Assembly (NCBI RefSeq): GCF_000317835.1
Contig: NC_019793.1
Location: 1,302,001-1,366,000 of the forward strand
Reading direction: 5' to 3'
Length of the DNA: 64,000 nt
Source of the DNA: Deinococcus peraridilitoris DSM 19664
GTDB taxonomy: Bacteria > Deinococcota > Deinococci > Deinococcales > Deinococcaceae
Part shown: piece after piece, positions 1 through 9,435 of the stretch
Numbering within the stretch: the stretch's first letter is position 1
Layout: every line of letters starts with the position of its first letter
The notes under the pieces: model-generated
What the model was told of the DNA's origin: nothing
Database searches by the model: none
The model's input: only the letters and a program-made list of their open reading frames with translations
Position numbers and translations under genes: made by a program

Positions 1-2720
1 TCTACTTCGGTGGCGAGCAGCACCACCAGGTCTCCAGCGCGTGCGCTTCGCAGGGCCGCCTGCACGGCCTCGGGCTCCGACAGAATCGTCTGCAGCCTGC
101 TGGCATCGAAGCCGGTCGACAGGGCCCCTTCGGCGACCAGCCGGGCACCTTGCCCGACCTTGCGTCCACGGCGCAGCTCATCCTCGCGCACGATGATCTC
201 GTCGAAAGCGGTGGCGGCCAGTTCACCCATCAGGCGGATGTCCTGATCGCGGCGGTCACCGGCCACGCCGATCACCCCGATCACCCGGCCACGCTCGGGA
301 CGCAGGTGCTTGACGAGTTCGCCCAGGTAACCCAGCCCGTCGGGGTTGTGGGCGTAATCCAGCAGCACCCGGAAGGGATGACCGTCGTAGAGGTTGAGCC
401 GCCCCGGATTCTGCTCGAACGAAGTCGAGAAGCTGCTTAGGGCCGTGCGCAACACGGGCAAGGACACGTCCTGGGCAAAGGCGATGGCGGCGGCAGCCAG
501 GGCGTTGGCGATGTTCACCTGCGCGAAACCGCCCAGCGTGGCGGGAATTTCGCGGGCCCGGATGATCGGCAGGCGTTGCCCGCTGTCGTAGAGCACCAGT
601 TCGTCACCCATCAGGGTGGGCTCGCGCACAAGGGCCGTGCCACCCTGCGCGATGTGGCGGGCGAGGTGCGCCGGCGCGTCGCGCCCACCTTGCATCGAGA
701 ACAGTATGACTTTGCCACGCGCCTTCTTCTGCATTTTCAGGGTAAGCGGATCGTCGGCGTTCAGCACGCTGGTTCCGGTGTCCGTCACGACCTCCACGAT
801 GAGGGACTTGACCCACGCGAGGTCCTCGACCGTCTCGATGCCCTTGAGGCCCAGGTGATCCGGCTGGATGTTCAGCACGGCGCCCACGTCACAACGCTCG
901 AACGCGAGCCCTTCGCGCAGAATGCCGCCGCGCGCGGTTTCCAGCACCGCCACGTCCACCGTCGGGTCCCCCAGGATCACCTTGGCACTTCTGGGGCCGG
1001 TGGTGTCACCGGACATCACGAGTTCGCCGTCCACGTAGATGCCGTTGGAGGTGGTGAAGCCGACCACCTTGCCGGCGTGCCTGAGGATGTGCGCCACCAT
1101 GCGGGTGGTGGTGGTTTTGCCGTTGGTGCCGGTGATCGCGATGATCGGCATCCGGCACGGCGTGCCTTTGGGAAACAGCGAATCGATCACGGCCGACGCC
1201 ACGTTGCGCGGCGTGCCCTGCGAGGGTTCCAGGTGCATGCGAAAGCCAGGAGCGGCGTTCACCTCGACGATGCCGCCGCCGCTCTCGTACAGGGAACGAG
1301 AGATGTCCGGGCTGATCATGTCGATGCCTGCCACGTCGAGGCCGATCACCTGCGCCGCCCGCCGGGCGATGGTGATGTTCATGGGGTGCGCCACGTTGGT
1401 GCGGTCGACGGCCGTACCGCCCGTGGATAAATTGGCCGTGTCGCGCAGAAAGACGGTCTGACCTTCCAAGGGCACGCTCACGGGAGACAGGCCCGAGCGG
1501 GCGAGTAAATCAATCACGTGCTGATCGATCACGATGCGGGTCATGACGTTCTCGTGCCCGTCACCGCGCCGGGGGTCCTGGTTGATTTCCTCGACAAGTT
1601 CCTGGATGGTGCGCCGCCCGTCTCCGACCACGTGCGCCGGTATGCGTTCGGCCACCGCGACGACCTCGCCATTGATCACCAGCACACGGTGGTCGTTGCC
1701 CTGATATTGCTGCTCGACCACCACATCACGGCTGTGCGCCCGCGCCTGCTCGAAACCCCAACGCACTTCCTCCGGAGAATTCAGGTTCAGCGAAACACCC
1801 CGGCCGTGGTTTCCGTCGAGCGGCTTGGTCACCACCGGGTAGCCGACCCGCTGCGCAGCCCGGATGGCGTCCTCGGCACTGCGCACCACCGCTCCTTGGG
1901 GCACCGGCAACCCGGCGCGGTCCAGCAGTTTCTTGGTGAGCGCCTTGTCGCTGGCCGTCTGCGTCGCAATAAATGAGGTATTGCTGGTAATGCTGGCGCG
2001 AATCTGCCGCTGGTATTTGCCGTAACCCATCTGCACGAGGCTGGCGTCGTCGAGACGCAAAAATGGGATACCCCGCCGCTCGGCTTCCTCCACGAGCGAG
2101 CGGGTGGTCGGTCCGAACGCGTAGCGCTTGACCAGCCGGCGCAGTTCACCGAGTTCCGCTTCAAAGTCGAAGGCCACATCGAGGTCGATGCGGCTGTCGA
2201 CTTCGCGCGGCATGAGCTTCGACAGGCCCACCACGCCCTGCATTTCGCCCGGAAGCAGGCTATTTACCAGGCGCAGCGCCACCAGGCCCGCGAGGAGGCC
2301 CACCCGCTCTTCCTTATAGGTGTACAGGACGTTGTACACGCCCGTCTGCCCTTTGACCGAACGGGTTTTGCCGTACGTGACCCGCGTTCCGGCCAAAGTC
2401 TGCAGCTCCAGCGCAACGTGCTCGGTAACGTGCCCCAGCCAGGTGCCCTCGTGCAGGCGGCGGATGAATCCCCCTGGTTCCCGGTACGAGCAGCCGTGGT
2501 TGTGCAGGGAAGGCAGCAGTTCGACCAGCCGCTCGGAGAAATCGGGCAGCGCGTTGCTGGGGTGATGTTCCAGCTCACCCAGGTCAAGCTGAAAGCGGAT
2601 CATGGGCTCGTAGCCGTAGATATTCGGCCCACGGTACACCTGTTTTTCAGTGACCCGCAGACCGGAGAAGGAAATAGAGGATTCGTCGGCAGCTTGCGCT
2701 GCCGAAGTGTTGGTAATCAT
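1..2720 (-). CDS. cphA: cyanophycin synthetase (C-terminus cut by window edge)
   Basis: Polymerises aspartate and arginine into the storage polymer cyanophycin using ATP. About 906 codons are visible and the frame is still open at the left edge, so only a short C-terminal part is missing if it has the usual length near 900. The N-terminal domain carries GHVTEHVALELQ near residue 97. An ATP-grasp domain follows with KPLDGNHGRGVSL near residue 300. A Mur-ligase-like domain begins at the P-loop ITGTNGKTTT near residue 531. This order matches CphA and excludes plain Mur ligases. The ATG at 2718-2720 has AAGGAG about 8 bases upstream. I see no frameshift. No cyanophycinase gene is in the window, so the degradation partner must lie elsewhere. 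The next gene to its right has its own terminator, so cphA probably has its own promoter. Confidence 0.93.
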   Translation of the reverse strand, partial: MITNTSAAQAADESSISFSGLRVTEKQVYRGPNIYGYEPMIRFQLDLGELEHHPSNALPDFSERLVELLPSLHNHGCSYREPGGFIRRLHEGTWLGHVTEHVALELQTLAGTRVTYGKTRSVKGQTGVYNVLYTYKEERVGLLAGLVALRLVNSLLPGEMQGVVGLSKLMPREVDSRIDLDVAFDFEAELGELRRLVKRYAFGPTTRSLVEEAERRGIPFLRLDDASLVQMGYGKYQRQIRASITSNTSFIATQTASDKALTKKLLDRAGLPVPQGAVVRSAEDAIRAAQRVGYPVVTKPLDGNHGRGVSLNLNSPEEVRWGFEQARAHSRDVVVEQQYQGNDHRVLVINGEVVAVAERIPAHVVGDGRRTIQELVEEINQDPRRGDGHENVMTRIVIDQHVIDLLARSGLSPVSVPLEGQTVFLRDTANLSTGGTAVDRTNVAHPMNITIARRAAQVIGLDVAGIDMISPDISRSLYESGGGIVEVNAAPGFRMHLEPSQGTPRNVASAVIDSLFPKGTPCRMPIIAITGTNGKTTTTRMVAHILRHAGKVVGFTTSNGIYVDGELVMSGDTTGPRSAKVILGDPTVDVAVLETARGGILREGLAFERCDVGAVLNIQPDHLGLKGIETVEDLAWVKSLIVEVVTDTGTSVLNADDPLTLKMQKKARGKVILFSMQGGRDAPAHLARHIAQGGTALVREPTLMGDELVLYDSGQRLPIIRAREIPATLGGFAQVNIANALAAAAIAFAQDVSLPVLRTALSSFSTSFEQNPGRLNLYDGHPFRVLLDYAHNPDGLGYLGELVKHLRPERGRVIGVIGVAGDRRDQDIRLMGELAATAFDEIIVREDELRRGRKVGQGARLVAEGALSTGFDASRLQTILSEPEAVQAALRSARAGDLVVLLATEV

Positions 2721-3090
2721 GAATTGGACTCCTTGGGTGAAGACAGTAATGCCACACTTAAGGGTACCGATCCATTGATCTGCAAGATACGCAACAAGTT
2801 AAGGGCCTCTTGCGCCCTTTCTGCTGTCAGGCGCGAGTTGGGTGAAGAAACGCCTACAAAAGTGCGGGAGTTTGGCAGACCCGCCGTGTGCTTCGGTGTT
2901 GCGCGCGACCACCACGCTATGGGGTGTCTCCGTGCCCTCCACGGTGTGCAGCGCACTGCCGATGTGCTCGGTGGGCAAAGCCGTGCCTGCGGATTTTGCG
3001 CTGCAGGCGGGGGCTCCGTGCTCTTGTAATTGCCGCCGCCGAAAAGGCCAAAGTCGTGCATGCGGGCCGGGCCCGGGGCGCCCACGCGAT
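2721..3090. other. intergenic leader of cphA, no gene recognised
   Basis: About 370 bases between the cphA start and the terminator of the protease gene. Open frames here have no homology pattern or ribosome site that I can support. It must hold the cphA promoter on the minus strand, but I cannot pick convincing -35 and -10 boxes. A weak inverted repeat AAGGGC/GCCCTT lies at about 2801-2819 in the leader. Confidence 0.4.
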
Positions 3091-3119
3091 AAAACGGACC
3101 ATGCTCGAGGCATGGTCCG
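3091..3119 (-). terminator. rho-independent terminator of the S8 protease gene
   Basis: Perfect 10-bp arms CGGACCATGC / GCATGGTCCG with a 5-base loop at 3095-3119. On the minus strand they are followed by TTTT (3094-3091). It sits 19 bases after the protease stop codon. Confidence 0.85.
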
Positions 3120-3137
3120 CCAATTCAGGGTGAAGTT

Positions 3138-5309
3138 TCAGCGCCCGCCGGGAGGGTTGAGATAGGAGGCCCAGGGCACGTAGAGCTCCGTCCCCGCGCA
3201 GTTGAGAAGAACAGCGCCTTCCTCGTTGCCCGAACGGGCGGCCGCGCTGTCGAGTGTCACGGTCAGGGTCGCCGTAGGGCTGGCGTTCACGGTGGAGCTG
3301 CTGACCTTGACACCACCGGTGGCCGTGACGCTGCAGCTCACCGAACCTCCGCTGGCCGCGCGGACGGTCAGCGCGACGCTCTGGGTCTTGGAGTAGCCGC
3401 CCAGATTGTGGTAGCCGAATGACACGTTGGACGGCGTGACCAGCGCGGGCACGTTCAGCGCGTTCGGCACGTTGATCAGCCCACTGCCGCGCGCTGCCAC
3501 CTCGAGCGTCGAAGTGATGCTGGCCTTGAGCTTGGCAGAGCGCACCGCCGTGGTGGCCAGGGCCGCCTTGACTTCCAGGGCGGACCAATCGGGATTGGCC
3601 TGACGAACAAGCGCAGCAGCGCCCGCCACGTGCGGCGCAGCCATGCTGGTGCCCTGGAACATCGCGTACTTGTTCCCGAGGATGCTGGAGTAGATGTTGA
3701 CACCCGGCGCCACCACGTCGGGTTTGATGATGCCGGTGGAGGGCGTCGGGCCACGTGAGCTGAAGCCCGCCAGCATGCCGTCATTCTGCGTGACCACCTC
3801 CACAGGGTCGCGACCGTCGATGGACGCCGCCACACCGCTGCTCGCAGCAGTTTTCAGGGTGTCACCGTCGGACTGCGCGACCATCAGGGCTGGGATGGTG
3901 GGCTGGTTGGCAGTACCGTCCGTGCCCATGGCGCTGGGATCTCCGGGCTGGTTGTTGACGACCAGCACACCCACCGCACCGGCAGCCTGTGCGTTGCGGA
4001 TCTTGGTGCTGAAGGCACAACTTCCACGCCCGACGATCGCGATCTTGCCGGCCACGTTGCCTTCGATAGCTGTGCAGGCCAGAATCGGCGAGGCCACCGC
4101 GAGGCCCACATTCGACACGGTTTTCTCGGCAAAAGGATCGAAGTCCCCCACCGCCCCGCCAAGTGTCGTGCCGCTGCCGAGGTTGACGTTTACGCCGACG
4201 TAGTGCGAATTGGTGACCGCCCCGACCGTCAGGGCGTTGGCAGCTGAACCGGGAGACCCGATGGTGTACCCGTTGGGGCCGGAATTTCCGGCGGACACCG
4301 TGAAGACCACCCCGGCGTCCACGGCAGCGTTTACCGCTTCGGCAAGGAAGTCACGGGGGCCCTGCACCGAGCCGCCGAGACTCATGTTCACGACGTCCAT
4401 GCCGTCGCGCACCGCGTCCTCGACGGCCCGGGCGATGTCGTGGCTGAAGGCGCTGCCGCCAAAGGCCACGTAACCACCGCCGAAACCCGGGAACACGTTG
4501 TAGTCAAAGAGTTGCGCGGCAGGCGCGACACCGCTGAGCTTCTTGCCCTGGAGCGGTCCCGAGCCGATCACCGTTTCGCATCCCGCGACGGTGCCCGCCA
4601 CGTGCGTGCCGTGGTCGTCCACGATGGCGGTGCCGCCGCCCGCAACACCCGAGGCGTAGACCTTGTGCTGGATATCGCCCTTACAGTTGAAGAACTCGTG
4701 CCTGTCGTCGATGCCCGAGTCGATCACGCCGACCTTCACGCCCCTTCCGTCCTCCCGAACCGTGCGGACACCTTCGGTGCTCATCACCCCGATCTGCGAG
4801 AGACTGCGGTTCATCATGGGCCGGTAGAGCGTCACGTAGGCGGCGTCCTGCACGTTCGGTCCCGACCGCAGCGTGCTGAGCGAAGCGCCGTTCGTGCGAA
4901 CCGCCACACCGTTGAGGGTGAGGGTGTAGTCGCGCACCACCGACGCGCCGGGCGCGACCCGCGAGAGATAGGCACGGAAAGCGGCATGCTCGTTGCGCAG
5001 GAAGTTCTCGTAGGCACGCACCGCTCCGCTGTTCGGGTCGAGCTTGCGGCCGCGCTCGGGTTTGGTGCGTTCCAGATTGCCCTGGCCACCTTCGTACTGG
5101 GCAGCCGGAGGGCTCTTGAAGGTGATGATGGCGTAATCACGGCTGACTTCCGGGCCACGCATCACCTCGGTGAAGTCATGCGAGGCAGACGCCGAACCCG
5201 CCGCGCCCGCAGCGGATACCCGCTCCTGTGAAGCGTTCTGGTTGGTGTTGCCGCAAGCGGCAAGCAGCAGGGAAAGGCTGAGGACGGCCGAGTAGGACCA
5301 GTTCTTCAT
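3138..5309 (-). CDS. lipoprotein subtilisin-like serine protease (S8) with PA domain
   Basis: Exported endopeptidase, 723 residues. A signal peptide ends in the lipobox LLAAC with Cys19, so the mature enzyme is probably lipid-anchored. An I9-like propeptide covers about residues 55-165. The S8 catalytic triad is visible: Asp197 in VIDSG, His233 in DDHGTHVAG and Ser555 in GTSMAAPHVAG, with the oxyanion Asn342 in SAGNSG. A PA (protease-associated) insert lies at about 400-500 (IVGRGSCAFSTK). A beta-rich C-terminal segment (about 625-715) resembles the fibronectin-like tail of large subtilases. The ATG has AAGGAG upstream. The gene is monocistronic by position, with a strong terminator after it. 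The substrate is unknown; nutrient protein degradation is likely. Confidence 0.93.
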   Translation of the reverse strand: MKNWSYSAVLSLSLLLAACGNTNQNASQERVSAAGAAGSASASHDFTEVMRGPEVSRDYAIITFKSPPAAQYEGGQGNLERTKPERGRKLDPNSGAVRAYENFLRNEHAAFRAYLSRVAPGASVVRDYTLTLNGVAVRTNGASLSTLRSGPNVQDAAYVTLYRPMMNRSLSQIGVMSTEGVRTVREDGRGVKVGVIDSGIDDRHEFFNCKGDIQHKVYASGVAGGGTAIVDDHGTHVAGTVAGCETVIGSGPLQGKKLSGVAPAAQLFDYNVFPGFGGGYVAFGGSAFSHDIARAVEDAVRDGMDVVNMSLGGSVQGPRDFLAEAVNAAVDAGVVFTVSAGNSGPNGYTIGSPGSAANALTVGAVTNSHYVGVNVNLGSGTTLGGAVGDFDPFAEKTVSNVGLAVASPILACTAIEGNVAGKIAIVGRGSCAFSTKIRNAQAAGAVGVLVVNNQPGDPSAMGTDGTANQPTIPALMVAQSDGDTLKTAASSGVAASIDGRDPVEVVTQNDGMLAGFSSRGPTPSTGIIKPDVVAPGVNIYSSILGNKYAMFQGTSMAAPHVAGAAALVRQANPDWSALEVKAALATTAVRSAKLKASITSTLEVAARGSGLINVPNALNVPALVTPSNVSFGYHNLGGYSKTQSVALTVRAASGGSVSCSVTATGGVKVSSSTVNASPTATLTVTLDSAAARSGNEEGAVLLNCAGTELYVPWASYLNPPGGR

Positions 5310-5462
5310 GCAAACTCCTTACTCCCGGACCACCTTCCGACATTGCGGAAAGCGCCGTCGCATTGTGCTTTGATATGAACTATATGAAAGTCCGCTGGAG
5401 ACAGCGTGTGCTGAGGCAATGAAAAAGTTAATCTACCGTTGGGTTCTTTGTCCTGCCTGCCT

Positions 5463-6467
5463 TCAGGCGCGTGGCAAAATGACCGTGCGTCCCCGCACCC
5501 GACCCTCCAGAATCTCGCGCGCCAGTCGTGGCACCTCGCTCAGTGGTTGCTCGGTTACGCCTTCTTGAAGCAGCACGCCCGGCAGTTCACCGGCCAGGCG
5601 GTGCCAGGCTTCCTGACGCTTCTCGGCGGGGCACATCACGCTGTCGATGCCCAGCAGACTCGCGCCACGCAGAATGAATGGCAGCACGCTGGTCGGCAAT
5701 TCGCTGGAACGCGCCAGGCCGCAGGCCGTGGCGCTCGCGCCGTACCGAAGGCTCGCCAGCACCCCGGCGAGCACGTCGCCGCCCACGCTGTCCACGGCCC
5801 CGGCCCAGCGTTCGCGTTCCAGCGGGCGCCGCGCGAGCAGTTCCTCGCGGCCGATCACCGTGTGGGCACCGAGGCGCCGCAGATAATCCTGTTCCTGGGC
5901 GCGGCCCGTGGACGCCACGACCGTGTAACCGCGCGCTGCCAGCAGGGCCACCGCGACGCTGCCCACCCCGCCTGCGGCGCCGGTCACGACCACTTCTCCC
6001 GCACCGGGTGTCAGGCCGCGCTCCTCAAGGGCCATCACGCACAGCATGGCGGTCAGCCCGGCTGTACCGACGGCCATGGCGTCACGAGCACTGAAGCGCT
6101 CCGGAATGCGAATCAGCCAGTCGGCAGGCACGCGGGCCAGTTCGGCATAACCGCCCCAATGGCGCTCGCCCATGCCCCAGCCGGTTACCAGCACCCGCTC
6201 GCCCTGCTGATGGCGTTCGTCGCTCGACTCCAGCACCGTGCCGGCCAGATCGATACCAGGAACCATCGGATAGCTGCGGACCACGCCGGGGCGGCCCAGC
6301 ACTGCCAGGCCGTCCTTGTAGTTCAGGCTGGAAGCCTCCACGGCCACGAGCACGTCACCTTCGGGCAGCTCAGAAGTGGGAAGGTCATCACGCAGGCTGG
6401 CCTGAACGGTACCGTCCTGCTGCGAGAGAATCAGTGCCCGAAACGCATCTGGAACAGCAGTTGTCAT
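5463..6467 (-). CDS. YhdH/AcuI-family quinone-oxidoreductase-like reductase
   Basis: Zinc-free medium-chain dehydrogenase/reductase, 334 residues. The YhdH/AcuI group reduces acryloyl-CoA or similar electrophiles with NADPH. Diagnostic stretches are SSLNYKDGLA near the start, PGIDLAGTV, and the nucleotide-binding segment VVTGAAGGVGSVAVALLA, followed by ASTGRAQEQDYLRRLGA. The frame extends upstream to 6602, but the family N-terminus begins at the ATG at 6465-6467 (MTTAVPDAFRALIL), so I chose that start. No strong ribosome site is visible before it. It lies downstream of the diguanylate cyclase gene on the same strand, separated by about 150 bases. A physiological substrate cannot be fixed from sequence. 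Confidence 0.85.
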   Translation of the reverse strand: MTTAVPDAFRALILSQQDGTVQASLRDDLPTSELPEGDVLVAVEASSLNYKDGLAVLGRPGVVRSYPMVPGIDLAGTVLESSDERHQQGERVLVTGWGMGERHWGGYAELARVPADWLIRIPERFSARDAMAVGTAGLTAMLCVMALEERGLTPGAGEVVVTGAAGGVGSVAVALLAARGYTVVASTGRAQEQDYLRRLGAHTVIGREELLARRPLERERWAGAVDSVGGDVLAGVLASLRYGASATACGLARSSELPTSVLPFILRGASLLGIDSVMCPAEKRQEAWHRLAGELPGVLLQEGVTEQPLSEVPRLAREILEGRVRGRTVILPRA

Positions 6468-6620
6468 AAGGCTGATCAAACCACATCTGCACAGGCGCCG
6501 CCAAAGGTACCCATGAAGTTTTCGGGCCTGCACACGTGGCGTTGCTCCCAGCCTCGATGGCCTGCTGCTCACGTTCGTGTTTGGTATGAGGGCAGAACGC
6601 ACACGCGCTGAGGCTCAGCC

Positions 6621-8438
6621 TCAGTTCTCTGCTTCATCTTCCCCAGAGACACTCAACTCTACCCGGTTGCGTCCCAAAGTCTTGGCGCGGTACAAGACCT
6701 CGTCGGCCCGAGCGAGCAAAGCTTCTCCGCCCTCTCCAGGCTGACGCTTCGCCACGCCAAGACTGATTGTCAGCACAAGCGAGCGTCCATCCACCTGAAA
6801 AGGCTGCCCGCTCACCCGCTGCCGCAAACGCTCCGCGATCATCAGCGCACCGTCCAGATCACATTGCGGCAGGATCACCGCGAATTCCTCTCCACCAAAA
6901 CGGCAGGCCACGTCCACTGACCGCAGGGCCTGCCCGAGGCGCTGCGCCAGCTCCTGCAACACCATGTTGCCGGCCAGATGACCATACGTGTCGTTGAGCA
7001 CCTTGAAGTGATCAATGTCGAGCAGCACGACCGACAGTGCTGCCTGCTCCGGATCATGCTGGGCTTCGTCGATACGCCGTTGAAGTTCACTGCCAAACGC
7101 TCCGAAGTTCAGGAGGCCTGTCAGGGCGTCGCGCCGCACCGCTTCATCCAGCGTACTGATGTCTTTCTGCAATTCGCGGTTCAACGCCTCGATCTGGCTT
7201 TTCTGGCCTTCGACGACCTCATACAACTGCGCGCTGGTAATCACCGTCCCCACGAAAGATGCCAGCAGTTCGATCAGCTCCTGGTCCTTGGCATCCGGCA
7301 CCTGCACTCGAGACAGGCTCATCAACGACAGGATTCCGACGGCCCGACCATGTTCGCGAATCGGCGTGTGCAGGATCGTCCGGATTTCGGGCACAGCCTC
7401 AAGCACTGCCCGATCGGCGGGGGTCATGGGGAGGTGGCGCACCGCGTCAGCGTCGGCGATCAGCAGGGGGGTATTCTGCAACAAGGCGTACACGCTGGCG
7501 CCGTACGTGATGTCGAGTGGTGCGGGTTCACGGATCAGGCCGAGCAGGCGTTGCCGCAGTTCCTCGTGACCAGGGTCACGGATACTGACCTGCCGGATGA
7601 CCAGACCCACCCCGTCCTCGACGAGCCCCAGGACCGCGAGATCAAAGTGATAGGCAGGCAGCAGCTGCTCCAGGGTCACTTCGAAGATGCGCTGCACGGA
7701 CGTCAGCGCATTGATTTCCGTAATGAAGCGCAGCAAATAGGCGTGTTTTTCCAACGCGGCTTCCACGGCGGCCTGGTCCTGCTTGAGTTCACCGAGCAGC
7801 AGGGCGTGCCGCAACGGCGCGTTGTACAGCTCCAGATGCTCTTCAAGCACCTGCAGCTGCTGTCGTTCGATGCGGCCGTGCTGTCTGAAACCGTTGATCA
7901 CACCGATCACCCCGTCGGCGTAGGGAATTGGAATGGCCGCCAGGGAAGTCGCCTGCCACCACTCGAAACCCTGACGCAAACGGGAGTCACTCTGATCGAT
8001 GTCTTCGAGGTGAATCACTACGGTTTGCGCTTCACGGTAGGCCCGGGCGATGGGCGTTGGTTCCTCCACGCTGAAACGGTGATCTTTGAGCAAAGCCTGC
8101 ATTCCGGCAAAACTGGCCGGCAAGTAAACTTGGCGGCAAATCAGCCCGCCGCTTTTGACGTCATGAAAGGTGATCAGATAAGCGTCGAACAGGCCAAGAC
8201 GCTGGAGTGTGTCGTCGAGCAGGCTGAGCAGCCGCTGCAGGTCCAACGTGCGGCTGAGTTGATACAGCACCTGTCCCCGCTGACGTTCACGGCTCAGTTC
8301 GTCGTGCAGATCACGAATCAGTTGATTGCGCTGCGCGAGTTCCAGGCGCAAGGTCTCCAGCTCGGTCTGGCAGCCGGTCATCGCAGACAGTTCCTGTCCC
8401 GGATGTTGGCGCCCTGGCTCATGCGCCGCATTCTGCAA
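6621..8438 (-). CDS. GAF-domain diguanylate cyclase (GGDEF)
   Basis: Makes the second messenger c-di-GMP. The 605-residue protein starts with a coiled-coil region and then has two GAF-like sensory segments (about 55-215 and 230-400). A linker helix leads to a GGDEF domain from about residue 435. The active-site motif GGEEF is intact at 515-519. The product-inhibition I-site RSVD lies exactly five residues upstream (506-509), so feedback control by c-di-GMP is expected. There is no EAL domain and no membrane segment, so it should be cytosolic. The first codon is TTG at 8436-8438. An internal ATG at 8379-8381 (MTGCQTEL) is an alternative start that loses only 19 non-conserved residues. No partner gene adjoins it. 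Confidence 0.9.
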   Translation of the reverse strand: MQNAAHEPGRQHPGQELSAMTGCQTELETLRLELAQRNQLIRDLHDELSRERQRGQVLYQLSRTLDLQRLLSLLDDTLQRLGLFDAYLITFHDVKSGGLICRQVYLPASFAGMQALLKDHRFSVEEPTPIARAYREAQTVVIHLEDIDQSDSRLRQGFEWWQATSLAAIPIPYADGVIGVINGFRQHGRIERQQLQVLEEHLELYNAPLRHALLLGELKQDQAAVEAALEKHAYLLRFITEINALTSVQRIFEVTLEQLLPAYHFDLAVLGLVEDGVGLVIRQVSIRDPGHEELRQRLLGLIREPAPLDITYGASVYALLQNTPLLIADADAVRHLPMTPADRAVLEAVPEIRTILHTPIREHGRAVGILSLMSLSRVQVPDAKDQELIELLASFVGTVITSAQLYEVVEGQKSQIEALNRELQKDISTLDEAVRRDALTGLLNFGAFGSELQRRIDEAQHDPEQAALSVVLLDIDHFKVLNDTYGHLAGNMVLQELAQRLGQALRSVDVACRFGGEEFAVILPQCDLDGALMIAERLRQRVSGQPFQVDGRSLVLTISLGVAKRQPGEGGEALLARADEVLYRAKTLGRNRVELSVSGEDEAEN

Positions 8439-8744
8439 CGGAGCTTCTCACAGAATACTTACATTCTCGCTTGATATAGTCCGAGGTTCCCACAGCGAGG
8501 TCTCTCAAATTACGACGAGAATCGAGGCGCCTGAGGTCGGCGCGTAACGCCCGGCACACTGCAGGTCGCTGCGGGAGCCTGTTGCCCCGGAAAATCAACC
8601 TGCCAGCCCCAGGGCCGTAGCAGCGTCGGCTTATGGCCGCCACGAAACCACCGCGCCAAAAGCTCCTATTCTCAGCCTGGTGGGCAAAGGAGCGGGCGGC
8701 CCGTGGGATGCCAAGCGGAACTTTTCGAGATGTAAACGGGATAT
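8439..8744. other. intergenic, no gene recognised
   Basis: About 300 bases upstream of the cyclase gene and beyond the terminator of the next gene. TATTCT on the minus strand about 13 bases before the TTG start may be the -10 box of the cyclase gene. I see no coding frame or structured RNA that I can name. Confidence 0.35.
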
Positions 8745-8778
8745 AAAAACGCTCTTCCTCGGTACCCGAGGAAGAGCG
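8745..8778 (-). terminator. rho-independent terminator of the 214-residue exported protein gene
   Basis: Perfect 13-bp arms CGCTCTTCCTCGG / CCGAGGAAGAGCG with a 3-base loop at 8750-8778. On the minus strand it is followed by TTTTT (8749-8745). It starts 12 bases after the stop codon of the gene to its right. Confidence 0.9.
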
Positions 8779-8790
8779 CAGAAGAGGAGT

Positions 8791-9435
8791 TTAACGACGA
8801 GGAGCGGTCACGGGCGCAGCGCCGGCAGGACCCTTTGCTTTGCCGGCCGCTTCGGTCGCGGTGCTGATTCCGGCGCTGGACTTGTCCGCGCCGGTTGCCG
8901 CGTTCTCGTTGGTCAGGCCGTTCGCTGAAGCGCCCGCACCGGTCACGGTCGGCTTGCCGGTGGTTTCGGGCTTGCCGGTGGTGCTGGGCTTCACGCTCGC
9001 CGCTTTGACTTCGGCCTCAGCCTTTGCCTTGGCGGCGGCTTCCTGCTTGGCCTTGGCGTCTGCAGCGCGCACCGCGGCGGCGGCACGGTTCACGGCTGCC
9101 ACCAGGGGCAGCTTCAGCGTCTGGCCTTGCGCATTGGTCTGGGCGACGAAGATCATGCCGCTGCTGGTGACTTTGCCGGCCAGGGCGTAGGTGGTTTCAC
9201 CCACGACAACGCTGGTGGCGCTGCTGAGCTCCGCGCCTTCTTCGAGGGTGATGGTGCCATCCACGTTGACGGTGCCGACCAGGTTGCCCTCTGCGTCAAC
9301 AAGGGTGATAACGCTGCCGGACGCCACAAGGTGCGCGAGGCTGCTGTTGGTGCTGGTCGCCGTTTCGGTAGTCTGCGCGCTGGCAGCGCCGAAAGCAAGG
9401 ACGAGGGCGGCGGTAATCGTAACGAGTTTACGCAT
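8791..9435 (-). CDS. exported Ala/Lys/Thr-rich protein of unknown function
   Basis: 214 residues. A classical signal peptide is visible: MRKL, then a hydrophobic core and AFGAASAQ, a type I cleavage site near residue 20. The next ~110 residues look beta-rich (VITLVDAEGNLVGTV, TITLEEGAEL). After that comes an alanine/lysine-rich helix (AAVRAADAKAKQEAAAKAK) and a low-complexity Thr/Gly/Pro tail with a repeated TTGKP. The frame continues upstream to 9594, but the ATG at 9433-9435 has AGGAGA 7 bases before it. I do not recognise a family. A cell-envelope role is plausible only from its export and its low-complexity tail. Confidence 0.75.
   Translation of the reverse strand: MRKLVTITAALVLAFGAASAQTTETATSTNSSLAHLVASGSVITLVDAEGNLVGTVNVDGTITLEEGAELSSATSVVVGETTYALAGKVTSSGMIFVAQTNAQGQTLKLPLVAAVNRAAAAVRAADAKAKQEAAAKAKAEAEVKAASVKPSTTGKPETTGKPTVTGAGASANGLTNENAATGADKSSAGISTATEAAGKAKGPAGAAPVTAPRR

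Noticed and set aside
576..1430. A 284-codon plus-strand frame opposite cphA, and similar long plus-strand frames opposite other minus genes.
   Set aside because: His/Arg/Gly-rich composition is typical of antisense shadows of G+C-rich genes; the conserved motifs are all on the other strand.
2717..3085. A 122-codon minus-strand frame between cphA and the protease gene.
   Set aside because: It overlaps the cphA start and has no ribosome site or recognisable product. The protein reads as low-complexity shadow of G+C-rich DNA.
6461..6475. TTGTCATAAGG was checked as part of the Deinococcus radiation/desiccation response motif (TTATGTCATTGACATAA).
   Set aside because: Only a few positions match and there is no palindrome. 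I saw no copy of that motif anywhere in the window.
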